A DNA stretch of 64,000 nucleotides from Cladopsammia gracilis (taxonomy: Eukaryota > Cnidaria > Anthozoa > Scleractinia > Dendrophylliidae): contig JAJGOT010000037.1 of assembly GCA_022457155.1 (NCBI GenBank), positions 1,974,001 to 2,038,000 of the forward strand, in the 5' to 3' direction. Shown piece by piece: positions 1 through 10,931 of the stretch. The notes under the pieces were generated by a model. The model saw nothing but the letters and a program-made list of their open reading frames with translations, was not told the origin of the DNA and ran no database searches. The position numbers were made by a program, and so were the translations under genes. Position 1 is the first letter of the stretch, and the number at the start of each line of letters is the position of its first letter.

Positions 1-716
1 TCTTACTTTATAGAATTCATTTAAAACTTAGAATTCGTATTCACGCTCTAATTGGCAATGAAAATGAGCCAATCCCTTGCAATGCCATTTCGGATACATA
101 CATTTTAGCAGATGGTTCTGATGATGATCAAATCAAACCTCAAGGAGTACAGGCCTATGAATGTTTTAAACATAGGAGAATTTACTTCTGCAGTGGAGTA
201 ATGTGCAAATATCCAGCATGATACAATACAGTTTCACTGTATATTATGAAATTGCGCCTTCAGTACCCCGCTACCTTCGGGACTAAGTATTCTGGCCAGG
301 CATTATAATTGTTGTGTTCTGTAATAGCTTAGCTTTGTTTTGTTGATGATTCATCAGTATAAAAGCATTGAGAGAAATAAAAATATTTAAAATAAGGTTT
401 GTATTTTTTAGATTGCATTCATCTAGACATCTACACAATAGACAGTACCAATATTTTTACAGCAACAAATTAAAAACATTTTTTTCTTAAGAAAATAAGA
501 AACCTGGATAAGAAACTAAATAGGCTAATTTCCCATCAAACACCAATTATATAAGAAACTTTTGAGGCTAACTTGGAAAAATGCAGGTTCTGATATGCGG
601 TTTTTTACTGTATAAGTGCCATTGGTGAGTCAGTTTCTATTTAATTTTAAAGCGCGTGCGACCGCAACAAACCACATAATAAATACAATAACTTTCAACA
701 AACTCAAGTTACCTTG
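1..716. other. AT-rich stretch, no gene seen
   Basis: I see no coding region longer than a few dozen codons and no recognisable repeat boundary. The sequence is AT-rich with short homopolymer runs, like the other intergenic parts of the window. Confidence 0.6.
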
Positions 717-1262
717 GTAATAGCGGAGCCCGCGGGCCGAAGGCCCGGTGGAGCACCATACTCATAGAACCTATGCCCGTCATTTTTCATGGTCATGGCT
801 AGCGGAATGTTTCGCGAGCGCGCGTGTGCCGCCGTGCGCCGACCGTGCGCCCATTGGACAGGGTTAGTTCGCGGGCGCGTATTACGTCGCAAAATATGCG
901 CGTATGACGCCACAAAACATCCGGGATCTTTGAGACTTCGTTTTTCGAGCGGCTACACAGCCGTCAGCTCGGTAAACTCTTTAGCCGTTTGCAGGATTTT
1001 TTGCTGTTTTTAGCGGAGAATTAAAGTCGTTAACCCAACATTTTTTTTTTGCGGTTTGCTACTCAAGACAGGATACTAATTACGGGATACTCAGAAGCCG
1101 CTTTAGTGGAAAAAGAAGAGCTTTCAGGGATAAAATCTTGCTTCGAGGAACTATATGCGTTTTTAGCAATGCGAAGAGATGGGTTCCTTTTACGGATTTC
1201 AGCACCAAAGCGGAGATTTAAAGAATTTCCAAGTACAGTAGTTGCCGTTGCTATGGAACTTG
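717..1262 (+). repeat. CpG-rich dispersed repeat, family A, copy 1
   Basis: This block matches 37878-38415 in the same orientation. Shared landmarks are a GGGCCGAAGGCCCGG palindrome near the left end, then CATTTTTCATGGTCATGGCT, then GCGGTTTGCTACTCAAGAC and AAATCTTGCTTCGAGGA near the right end. It is more GC-rich than its surroundings. The reading frames at 789-1013 and 1049-1273 are not conserved in copy 2, so I treat it as non-coding. It could be the 5' part of a retroelement or a promoter-bearing repeat; the superfamily is not identified. Confidence 0.7.
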
Positions 1263-2100
1263 TTTCAAAATGACCTGTCTCTAAACGTACACACTAGTAA
1301 CTTGTTCATGTATGCTGATGACCACTAACACTTCGCCTCAGGCTATATAACCACCTGAAAAAAGTGAACTTTTTCACTTTTTGGAGCCCATTGTATAAGT
1401 CGTGCGCTTGGCTGAGAGCCAAGGAAGAAATAACTTGGCGAGAATTCGGCAGGGCATCAACCGAGAACAATTTCTTTGTTTTATTTATTCGTTCCAGCCA
1501 GAAATATGTTAAAATAATGCGAGAATGAATTTGTTTGCTGTGTGTAACCGACTTTATTCGGGTAACTTGAAACCCTCGACAAATTTATCGGCGGGAGAGT
1601 TTTGCCAGTGGAAACCTATTTTACCTGCGGAAAGTGCCTTGGCGTGCTCACGGCTATAGCAGCACATGCAGACTTCTCCAGCAGCTTACGGAATAACATT
1701 AAACCATTAATAATGCCTCTCAAGAAAATTTTCGGGAAGACAGATCTAAATAAGTGCTAAACATGGCTTGGGATAAACATGGTTCTTAGCATAAATATTT
1801 TAAAATTAATATAATTTTTTAAGTTATACCTACCGACAGTTGATCTCAAACTCCAAGTGAAATATTTCAAACTTGATTTTCAGCGCCTTGCCTTCTGGAA
1901 TTGAAACATTGTACACACAGTGCGTATCAGATGGGTAATTTCCTGGATACCGGGGACTTTTCAGTGTCTTGTTTACCACTGAATGACATCCTGTGAAAGC
2001 AAATGTATAATTTCAATACCCCTTGTGTTCTCTTAATAATTTGTAGTTACCTCACCAACAATCCACAATTCTACAAAATACCATAAGGTTGGATACTTTA
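1263..2100. other. No gene or repeat recognised
   Basis: AT-rich sequence with stops in all frames. I see no hairpin or tandem structure. Confidence 0.55.
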
Positions 2101-2121
2101 TGGACTGCTGAGCAGTCAAAG

Positions 2122-2290
2122 GGCCTCACTTGTTTGAGGTATCACGCGAGTATCTTGGCGGAGGCTCACTTGTTTGGGGTATCGAGCGAGTATCTTGGCG
2201 GCGAAGCCGGCGTGAAGAATGGAAGAATGAGGCGAAGAAATAAAATTCCTCGCCACATTCTTGTCGCCGCCAAGATACTGTTCGCAGGCT
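2122..2290. repeat. Short interspersed repeat with internal 40-bp duplication and hairpin
   Basis: A unit of about 40 bp (CTCACTTGTTTGAGGTATC, then GCGAGTATCTTGGCGG) occurs twice in tandem at 2123-2201. The reverse complement GCCGCCAAGATAC follows at 2265-2279, so the block can fold back. The ORFs crossing it in both directions follow the repeat and are not credible genes. Confidence 0.65.
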
Positions 2291-2469
2291 AGAAATTTCA
2301 CGGTACGAGAATTGTCACTTGTGATTCCATTACACGAAATTTCACGATATTGATAGGTACCAAATAATTTTAGTTGACTGAAATCCACCGTACGTCGTGT
2401 TCACATCCGCATTTTTTGTGCCCGAATTTTCATAGGATAAGAAATCCCTTGTGTACTACTAAAGCCGAG

Positions 2470-2762
2470 GAGGGACTTCAGACTTCAGACTTCGGACTTC
2501 GGACTACAGACTTCACACTTCACACTTCAGACTTCACACTTCACACTTCACACTTCACAATTCACACTTCACACTTCACACTTCACACTTCACACTTCAC
2601 ACTTCACACTTCACACTTCACACTTCAAACTTCACACTTCACACTTCACACTTCACACTTCACACTTCACACTTCACACTTCACACTTCACACTTCAGAC
2701 GTCACACTTCAGACGTCACACTTCAGACTTCAGATTTCAGACCAGACTTCAGACTTCAGACT
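2470..2762 (+). repeat. Heptamer minisatellite (ACTTCAC/ACTTCAG)n
   Basis: About 40 near-perfect copies of a 7-bp unit; ACTTCAC predominates in the middle and ACTTCAG at the edges. Seven is not a multiple of three, so each frame reads a 7-residue repeat and stays open by chance (ORF at 2374-2802). The flanks (GCCGAGGAGGGACTTC on the left, CGGGCGTTAATTTTTGTTTC on the right) recur in inverted orientation at 3328-3520. Confidence 0.9.
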
Positions 2763-2820
2763 CTGCCCACGGGCGTTAATTTTTGTTTCCTTTAGCTTTT
2801 GAAGACTGAAAAGTTCCTTT

Positions 2821-3327
2821 TCTTAGTGATTTTAGATGTAAAACGCATGTAAATTGCTTATCCAATTGCGTAACTAACATGTTCACAAAAATTCTTATTC
2901 TAGGGCCATTTTCAAGTTGAGGAATAAAACTGTTAACACGCGCTTATGTAATCAATTGTAAAAATGCTGAGATACTGACTAACTGACTAAAACTCTAAAA
3001 TATTTAACAAAAAAAAAATAAACGCAAACAACTCTCCTGTTTCTACTATAGTTTCCAGTTCTTTGCTTTATACATTTAAATTTAGTTCGCTTTTAATAAC
3101 GGTCACTTCTTATGATGTATGTGGTACTTACGAAACGTCAAGTAACTGAAAGAAATGCATTTTAGACAAATGTTTGTAACCGCTGTTTGCGTTTTGCTTT
3201 TGTTAACATGTTCACATACACAAAGCCCACAACGCTGTTTGTTGAAATCGAATACCTTGTCCACTTTTAATCTAAAAATGGTAGATTTGCAGACTTAAGC
3301 CATCACTACAGAACTGTAAACAGGAGA
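2821..3327. other. Spacer between inverted minisatellite copies
   Basis: AT-rich with no gene seen. It separates the heptamer array from its inverted partner. Confidence 0.55.
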
Positions 3328-3515
3328 GTCCGAAGTCCGAAGTCTGAAGTCTGAAGTCCCTCCTCGGCTTTCGTACTTTTCAGTCTTCAAAACTGAGCAA
3401 AAGGAAACAAAATTAACGCCCGAGGGCGAAGTCTGAAGTCTGAAGTCTGAAGTCTAAGTCTGAAGTCTAAGTCTGAAGTCTGAAGTCCATCCTCGACTTT
3501 CGTAGTGTACAGATC
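3328..3515 (-). repeat. Inverted shorter partner of the heptamer minisatellite
   Basis: It contains the reverse complements of both flanks of the 2470-2762 array (GAAGTCCCTCCTCGGCTTTC and ACAAAATTAACGCCC) with two short GAAGTCT arrays. The pair forms a large imperfect inverted repeat around a 0.5-kb spacer. Confidence 0.75.
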
Positions 3516-4235
3516 CCTTCCCAAACAACAAATTATAAACACGTTTGCTATCAAATCAAAACCTTTTATTGGACAAGATAGATTTGCATAGAAAAATGTC
3601 TTATACTTATGGATGATAACAATATTCCTTTAAATAAACTGTTTTATTTAGTTAAAAATTCACAATGACTAACTACATATTTACAAAATATGTCTAGTAA
3701 TAAATAATGTATTATAAAGTTAAAAATGATGGATAACAATGTTCTCAGAAAATGTTCGTTAGCAACAATTTCAGTTCAAAGCCTTTAAAATTACACTATT
3801 TACAGAAACGTTGCCATCACATGCATTGACTAACAAATTTTTCTAATACAGAAAGGTCCAATCATTTTTGAAATGGACAAACAGGAACAATATTTTCAGT
3901 TAATTTGAAAAAAAAAATAGTTCTAATATTTTAAGGACTCTTAATGCTTTTTAACAAATCAATACACAGGCAAGAACTCTGCGAGTATTATAGTCAGGCT
4001 TTTAGGGTCACTAAAACCCAATTCAACTTCTAGACTGTGAACGTAAACCGATCTGGAAGAGGAGGAGGAGGAGGAGGAGGAAGAAAAGACAATAATGAAA
4101 AAACGTTTATTAAAACAAGTATATTAGTTGGTATTCAGTGATCGTATTTATAACAATGTCAATTATACATCTTGAGTTTAAAAGTACTAGGGATTTACAA
4201 AATTATCAGGGTTAATACTAAACGTGCTAAAACAG
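3516..4235. other. AT-rich stretch with a (GGA)n tract
   Basis: No gene seen. The only structure is a GGA microsatellite of about eight units near 4060-4081. Confidence 0.6.
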
Positions 4236-4276
4236 ACTAACTGCAATATTTTTAATATTGCAGTGTGCACGCTGCT
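4236..4276. repeat. Short palindromic repeat shared with 61659-61693
   Basis: ACTGCAATATT and AATATTGCAGT form a short palindrome followed by GTGCACGCTG. A close match lies in inverted orientation at 61659-61693. It probably marks a transposon terminus, but I could not find its partner. Confidence 0.5.
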
Positions 4277-4908
4277 GTATTTTTTTATTATTATATCTCT
4301 CAGTTAGTACGCGCGCCATGATTGGTCAATTTTCCGGTCTGTATTTTGCAGTACCACCCGCAAAATTTGAGAGTCCCAGCATCAGTCTAGCATCCGCTAA
4401 CTAAAGTTGTTTTTTACATTAAAAAATATCCAGCAAACGTTTGGAGCTAAATAGTTTAACATGTCAGGTTACAAAAACTCTCTTCGATGAAATTAGCTAT
4501 AACTTTAGCAAAACACTGATTAGCCGCGAATCAAAAAGCATTGACAATTTTCTTGAGTATACACTGGACGAAAAAAACGGATTTTCCTGTATAGCAAATG
4601 TGCAGCAAACATATGGCAAATTCCACATTTGCTCAAATTTACTTCAAGACAACGATCCGAATTTGCCCCAATTTTGCTATCATGGCAAAGCTGGTAAATT
4701 CCATATTTGCTTTAAATTTACTCCCATGCATAAAAATAGTGTAAAGTTTGTTTTTTCCATGCATTTGTCAGGGTAGCAAATACGATATCAAAAGTGACAT
4801 TTTGTATGTACTTTGCCTGAAGTGGAAAATTTGTTCTCAAACTCATTAATAATTCACGAGTTATTCAGCCAATAAAAATGGCTAAATTCGTCACGTGCAT
4901 GAGTTTTG

Positions 4909-5000
4909 ATACCCAATGAAAACCCAGATGAAAACTACGTGTGCTTTGGATCACATATCCAAACCACACGTAGTTTTCATCTGATTCCTCATTGGATATC
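4909..5000. mobile_element. Short hairpin MITE
   Basis: CAGATGAAAACTACGTGTG at 4925 pairs with CACACGTAGTTTTCATCTG ending at 4983, around a loop of about 20 bases. The outer arms ATACCCAATGA and TCATTGGATAT extend the hairpin. It sits inside the CACTA-like end. Confidence 0.7.
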
Positions 5001-5803
5001 TTGATTCGCGCATCAAAACAAAAGAAATTAAACAAAACAACAGTTTATTTTTGCACCGTTTACAACAATGCTAATTTCACAATTTGCATTGATAGCGAAG
5101 CTGAATTAAAAAATAAACAACACCTTTCCTCGTAGTATCTTTCATCTCGGCGTCGAGACAGCGACGGAAAACGACAGATTTCGCAAACAGTATTATTTAT
5201 AAAATAACGTTTCTACCATTTACCTTTTATCCTCGACTTGTAGTGGATTCAGCGCTTCGCTTCCCACAGTTTCAACAAGATACCTTCGAATTCCACCGAT
5301 AATGCCACAAAGGATCTTCGCTGGATACATCTCCCCTTTATTATTTGCAACCTCTCGGACAAATTTGCCGAGCCAGTAGTTTAACGAGCAGGCATCCATT
5401 CTTTCTAATATCTGAACTCAATGGCTAGACTTTATGCAATTCTTAATAACATTTTAATGCTCCACCCGGATCAAGTGTACAGGAACTTTAACTTTGCGAT
5501 TAATCTGCCACTCACGAAACATTTTGATCGCCCATCTAGTTTTGTAAGCTGTTGGCTTAGGAATACTCTCTTCTAACAACTTCAATTCCTCTTCTCCACT
5601 TTTGGCTTTTCGAAAACTGACGGCCTTCGATGTGCTCCTCGACAGACGCTGCCATCTTCAAACGCGCATGAAAGCGCACTAACACCCAAAATGTAATTAA
5701 AAACCAAACCTAAGATTATTCACATTGTCTCAGGAAACACAAAGCCATATCACACTACCCTGTGAAATTGCATTGTGGCATACTTTGAGAAGCCAGATCA
5801 AAA

Positions 5804-5930
5804 ACTCGTGCTTCGGGTTTCATCAGGGTATCCAAACACCTTGAAACAATAAAAGCACTCGGCCGAAGCGGCCTCGTGCTTTCATCTGTTTCTCGGTGTT
5901 TGGATACCCTGATGAAACCCTCGCACTCGT
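5804..5930. mobile_element. Hairpin MITE, 36-bp terminal inverted repeats
   Basis: The left arm (GGGTTTCATCAGGGTATCC then AAACACC) is mirrored by the right arm (GGTGTTTGGATACCCTGATG then AAACCC). The internal part is a CpG-rich palindrome, CGGCCGAAGCGGCC. No coding capacity. Confidence 0.75.
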
Positions 5931-5968
5931 TGTTGATCTATTACATCAAAGTATCATTTTTGAACATA

Positions 5969-6390
5969 ATTTGCCCAGGGTGGTAAATTTGTTCAAAGAA
6001 TAATTTTTCAAAGTTTTTTCTCAGGGTGGTAAATGTGTTCAAAGAATTATTTTTCCACTTATTTGCTTAGGGTGGTAAATGTGTTCAAAGAATCATTTTT
6101 TCCACGTATTTGCCCAGGGTGGTAAATGTGTTCAAAGAATCATTTTTCCACGTATTTGCTCAGGGTGGTAAATGTGATCAAAGAATCATTTTTCCACATA
6201 TTTGCTCAGGGTGGTAAATGTGTTCAAAGAATAATTTTTCAACGTATTTTCCCAGGGTGGTAAAAGTGATCAAAGAATCGGCATTTTCCACGCGTTTGCT
6301 CAGGGTGGTAAATGTGATCAAAGAATCATTTTTGCACGTATTTGCTCAGGGTGGTATAAATGTGATCAAAGAATCATTTTTCCTCTTTTA
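5969..6390 (+). repeat. 46-bp tandem repeat, about nine copies
   Basis: The unit reads TTTGCTCAGGGTGGTAAATG followed by TGTTCAAAGAATCATTTTTC and CACGTA, with small substitutions between copies. Each copy contains CAGGGTGGTAAATG. It lies in the subterminal region of the CACTA-like end and is probably an expansion of its subterminal repeats. Confidence 0.85.
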
Positions 6391-6440
6391 TGCTCTAGAA
6401 ATGGGATGGAAAAAATATTTTCCCTAGGACAGTAAGTGAT

Positions 6441-7462
6441 CGGTGAGTCAGTTTTTGACATATATTTGCTCAATTAATGTCTACACCACACTGCAGTAAC
6501 AATAATAATTTTCAAGTCATAAATGAAATTACTTTAATTATTTCAATAACTATCTAACTAAACCAAATCACGTTGTCAACCATATTTACAATGTCGAATA
6601 CAATTGTACTGTACTTTTGGGATCACATTAACTCTGAAACAGGATTATTTGCGGCATATATAATGTATACAGCTGTTGAAAATGGTGTGTACAGCCAGTA
6701 CCCCTCATTTGTAAGCTTAAAAGCAAGTTTAATGCAAATAAATCACGTGGAGAATAGATCAACTACAAAATAATACACTGTTACAAAAGAATTATTTTAC
6801 ACGATTTAACTGGGTGGTAAAATGCTACATGAGAAGCAATATTGCAACTGAATTCAATCAGGAATCATTTCAACAGGTGCATACAAAAAGCCCTAAATAC
6901 AGGTTATTCTTCAATTTGAAAAGTTTGCACCATACATTTGTAACAATACATGCACACACAGTAAAAACTCTATTAGCCCCTGGGGCTTATGTAATTCGGG
7001 GGGCTTAAAAGAAAGGAGTTAGGAGGGGAAAGTTAAAAAACAATGATCTGTACACATTACGGCTCAAAGGAGATTACTTTCTTCCTGGCATGCACTGCAA
7101 ACAAACTACATGCGACCCACAAGCAGCTCATTTTACACAGACGTTGTTGAGATACTGTACCAGGTCAGTTGCTTGTATTGGAAACATTTGATGAAGAAAT
7201 CCATGATAACCTATTAACTCTGCCTACATTTAGAGAATATCTTCCATTTCAAATAATATTTACAATTTGCTCTTAAGGCCTATTAACTTTCCAAACGGCA
7301 GATTGAAGGCCTTGCATTTCAGTTCAACCAGTGTTGTGTGGTACAACCACTTATTTTACAGCTTTAGTTTATGTTATTGTGACCAAAATAGCATTTCAAT
7401 CCATCCACAAATGCAAATAAATCGTCTCACAAAAGACGCACTGCATGTAGCCTGCAGATTCA
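6441..7462. other. No gene recognised
   Basis: AT-rich. A remnant AGCCCCTGGGGCTTATG at about 6976 resembles AAGCTCCTGGGGC in the spacer of the adjacent inverted repeat. The ORFs here are short and have no recognisable motif. Confidence 0.55.
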
Positions 7463-10400
7463 TTAAGAGCGGCCGTCCGTAAATATCGCCTGTAGGTGTG
7501 CAAAATGAAAAAAACCAAAATCCCCAAACTTTGTCAGAATACAGGTCTAGGCAAACTCTTTCTAGAAAAATAACTTTCAGTTCGATTAGATTTTTATTTT
7601 AAGCGAACGGCGACAAAGTCGGTTCGGCGGCTCTCGCATCGATTTTACGGGCTCCACACCACGCATTACTTAAATATTGCCTAAAAATTCATATTGGAAT
7701 TAACTCCACCAGTTAGTACCTAACTAAGAAAAACACGCATTCACCAATAGTTTAAATGTTAAATTGTTCAATTCGACCGTTTACTTAATATTTTTGAGAT
7801 TTTTAATAATTTTACTTATTTTAACGATTTTCGCGAGTCAAAAAAATGGCAAAATCGAGAGGCCAAAATCACAACTTGGTACATGACTTGGTGCCATATC
7901 AGTCATACCCAGAGAAAGAGCAATGTTTCTTCCTCAAATAAATGCAATAAAATTTTTGGGCAATCGAAAATACGAAATTTTCGAGCGCCAAACAAAGGTG
8001 ACACAAAGGTCAAAACACGCCATTCTTGTAACGGCCTTCGAAAGCGTTAAATCGACAATAAGCTCGTTTAAAATATATAACAGCCCAACATTACCCCCAA
8101 AATTACCAATATCGCTAATATCAGTTTGCTTTTGAGTAATTGTGTCTTTTTTGGCGTTTATTTTGTTTAGAATCAATAGCAAACGTTAATTTTGCGACAG
8201 ACAAAGTTCAAGTTGTATTTGCTGCAAACGGCCGACAAGATGATCTCAACATCATCAACATTACACTTATACTTTCAAAAGACGATAACTCCTGCTACAA
8301 TAATCGACATAATTATGCCATTTCTTATTTATATTTCGACCAATTATCACTGATTCTACTTAGGTACATACCAAATTGTGAGCGAAAAACATACAAACTG
8401 TTTTCCCATGGCGTGCTTGCAACTGTTCCAAAAGAAAAGATTGCGTGACAAGCGCCCAGCTCGCCAAAAAACAGGAAATGCATGCAGTGCAACAGGAAGC
8501 TCGCTCATATAAGCATATTTATACTCTACCTTTGATAAATGTTATCTTTCTGTCTTGATTGGTTTAGAAGTCCTAAAAACGAATAAGCGGTTTTTTTTTT
8601 GTTTTTTGTTTTTCGTGAACGATTATTGCAACAAATTGGTGCAACCGCAACATCCATCCCCCACAACCGAAGGACAGGGCGGTTGAATTGCCTTTGAATT
8701 GCCTTTGGGTTTACATCGTACTTTATTAGAATATATTAAGTGTCCAAATTAAGGTTGGTATGATTTTATTTAAAATAAAAATGAATCTTGCAGTTCTCTG
8801 TTAAGAAGTAGGTGTGGGACTCATACCACAGGTTTACCATCCTCCGTTTGTGTGGTATACTGTGCATGTGTTAAGGCCACATAGATTTCTAGAACTAGCC
8901 TCAAAGCCGAAAATTGGGACTAAATTATTAATTATAAGCCTCCCCCCGCCCCCCTTCCTCAAACACGCTTAAAATCAATAAGCTCCTGGGGCGTTGTAGA
9001 GGATTTACGGTCTCTCATCTCATTTGTTTTAGAGTCCCAATTTTCGGCTTTGAGGCTAGTTCTAGAAATCTATGTGGCCTTAACACATGCACAGTATACC
9101 ACACAAACGGAGGATGGTAAACCTGTGGTATGAGTCCCACACCTACTTCTTAACAGAGAACTGCAAGATTCATTTTTATTTTAAATAAAACCATACCAAC
9201 CTTAATTTGGACACTTAATATATTCTAATAAAGTACGATGTAAACCCAAAGGCAATTCAAAGGCAATTCAACCGCCCTGTCCTTCGGTTGTGGGGGATGG
9301 ATGTTGCGGTTGCACCAATTTGTTGCAATAATCGTTCACGAAAAACAACAAAAAAAAAACCGCTTATTCGTTTTTAGGACTTCTAAACCAATCAAGACAG
9401 AAAGATAACATTTATCAAAAGGTAGAGTATAAATATGCTTATATGAGCGAGCTTCCTGTTGTACTGCATGCATTTCCTGTTTTTTGGCGAGCTGGGCGCT
9501 TGTCACGCAATCTTTTCTTTTGGAACAGTTGCAAGCACGCCATGGGAAGACAGTTTGTATGTTTTTCGCTCACAATTTGGTATGTACCTAAGTAGAATCA
9601 GTGATACTTGGTCGAAATATAAATAAGAAATGGCATAATTATGTCGATTATTGTAGCAGGAGTTATCGTCTTTTGAAAGTATAAATGTAATGTTGATGAT
9701 GTTGAGATCATCTTGTCGGCCGTTTGCAGCAAATACAACTTGAACTTTGTCTGTCGCAAAATTAACGTTTACTATTGATTCTAAACAAAATAAACGCCAA
9801 AAAAGACACAATTACTCAAAAGCAAACTGATATTAGCGATATTGGTAATTTTGGGGGGAATGTTGGGCTGTTATATATTTTAAACGAGCTTATTGTCGAT
9901 TTAACGCTTTTCGAAGGCCGTTACAAGAATGGCGTGTTTTGACCTTTGTGTCACCTTTGTTTGATGCTCGAAAATTTCGTATTTTCGATTGCCCAAAAAT
10001 TTTATTGCATTTATTTGAGGAAAAAACATTGCTCTTTCTCTGGGTATGACTGATATGGCACCAAGTCATGTACCAAGTTGTGATTTTGGCCTCTCGATTT
10101 TGCCATTTTTTTGACTCGCGAAAATCGTTAAAATAAGTAAAATTATTAAAAATCTCAAAAATATTAAGTAAACGGTCGAATTGAACAATTTAACATTTAA
10201 ACTATTGGTGAATGCGTGTTTTTCTTAGTTAGGTACTAACTGGTGGAGTTAATTCCATTTTGAATTTTTAGGCAATATTTAAGTAATGCGTGGTGTGGAG
10301 CCCGTAAAATCGATGCGAGAGCCGCCGAACCGACTTTGTCGCCGTTCGCTTAAAATAAAAATCTAATCGAACTGAAAGTTATTTTTCTAGAAAGAGTTTG

Positions 10401-10489
10401 CCTAGACCTATATTCTGACAAAGTTTGGGGATTTTGTTTTTTTTCATTTTGCACACCTACAGGTGATATTTACGGACGGCCGCTCTTAA
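7463..10489. mobile_element. 3.0-kb fold-back element, 1.46-kb arms, TTAA flanks
   Basis: Bases 7463-8923 and 9033-10489 are reverse complements with only scattered differences, separated by a 109-bp spacer. The outer ends read TTAA then GAGCGGCCGTCCGTAAATAT on each side. TTAA is therefore probably the target duplication, as in piggyBac- and Kolobok-type transposons. The two 102-residue ORFs at 8140-8448 (+) and 9503-9811 (-) are the same sequence seen in each arm; they resemble nothing I know and I do not call them genes. The low divergence between arms suggests a young element or gene-conversion between arms. It could be a non-autonomous TTAA element or a later inverted duplication. Confidence 0.85.
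8924..9032. repeat. Spacer of the fold-back element
   Basis: A 109-bp centre containing a C-rich tract (CCTCCCCCCGCCCCCC). It is not shared between the arms. Confidence 0.7.
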
Positions 10490-10931
10490 CACATCAATTC
10501 AATGCCGATAAATACAAATAGTTGCCGAAAAGTAGGTTTATTGATCCCAAGAATCAGAAGATATTTCATGCATCTACACCACACGACACACCAATCAAAC
10601 TGAAATGTGAGGCTTATGATCGGTTTGCAAATATAACTAAAATGGATGATATTATTTTTGATAATTGTGTTTGTTTGCGGTGCATGCATGCAAGATACTA
10701 CATGTAAGTGCCTCCTTTGCTCAGGCTGACAGAAATAACATTGTATTAAATTACAATTATTGTTTCTCTGCATACCTGTTTGATAATTATGTAATTAGAA
10801 GACTGCTACTTGGAAGCCAAAAATAATTAGGGCGTGGTGCATAAAGGGCCTATCTTGATTATTATGTAATTTTGGGTAAATGTTTGTTTGGATTTGCCTC
10901 ACTTTTTGCATGTGGCCTTGAGAAACAAATC
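10490..10931. other. No gene recognised
   Basis: AT-rich flank of the fold-back element. I see no credible coding region. Confidence 0.5.

Larger units (their letters stand above)
4562..6440 (+). mobile_element. CACTA-like transposon end with GCAAAT subterminal repeats (left)
   Basis: The block starts CACTGGACGAAAAAA after a TATA flank. It is followed by many dispersed GCAAAT/ATTTGC hexamers and a 46-bp tandem array (5969-6390). The inverted end at 54380-55011 starts CACCGGACGAAAAAA and is equally rich in GCAAAT. Terminal CACTG-type inverted repeats with dense short subterminal repeats are the hallmark of CACTA/EnSpm elements. No transposase is seen. Whether the two ends belong to one 50-kb unit or to two separate copies cannot be decided from this sequence. 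Confidence 0.55.

Noticed and set aside
2374..2802. 142-residue ORF of repeated LHTSHFT units
   Set aside because: It is the translation of the 7-bp minisatellite; the frame is open only because the unit lacks stops.
5969..6390. CRISPR-like array of 46-bp repeats
   Set aside because: Copies are contiguous with no unique spacers, and the context is eukaryotic.
8140..9811. Duplicate 102-residue ORFs in opposite orientation
   Set aside because: They are the two arms of the fold-back element read in opposite directions; no motif or family resemblance.
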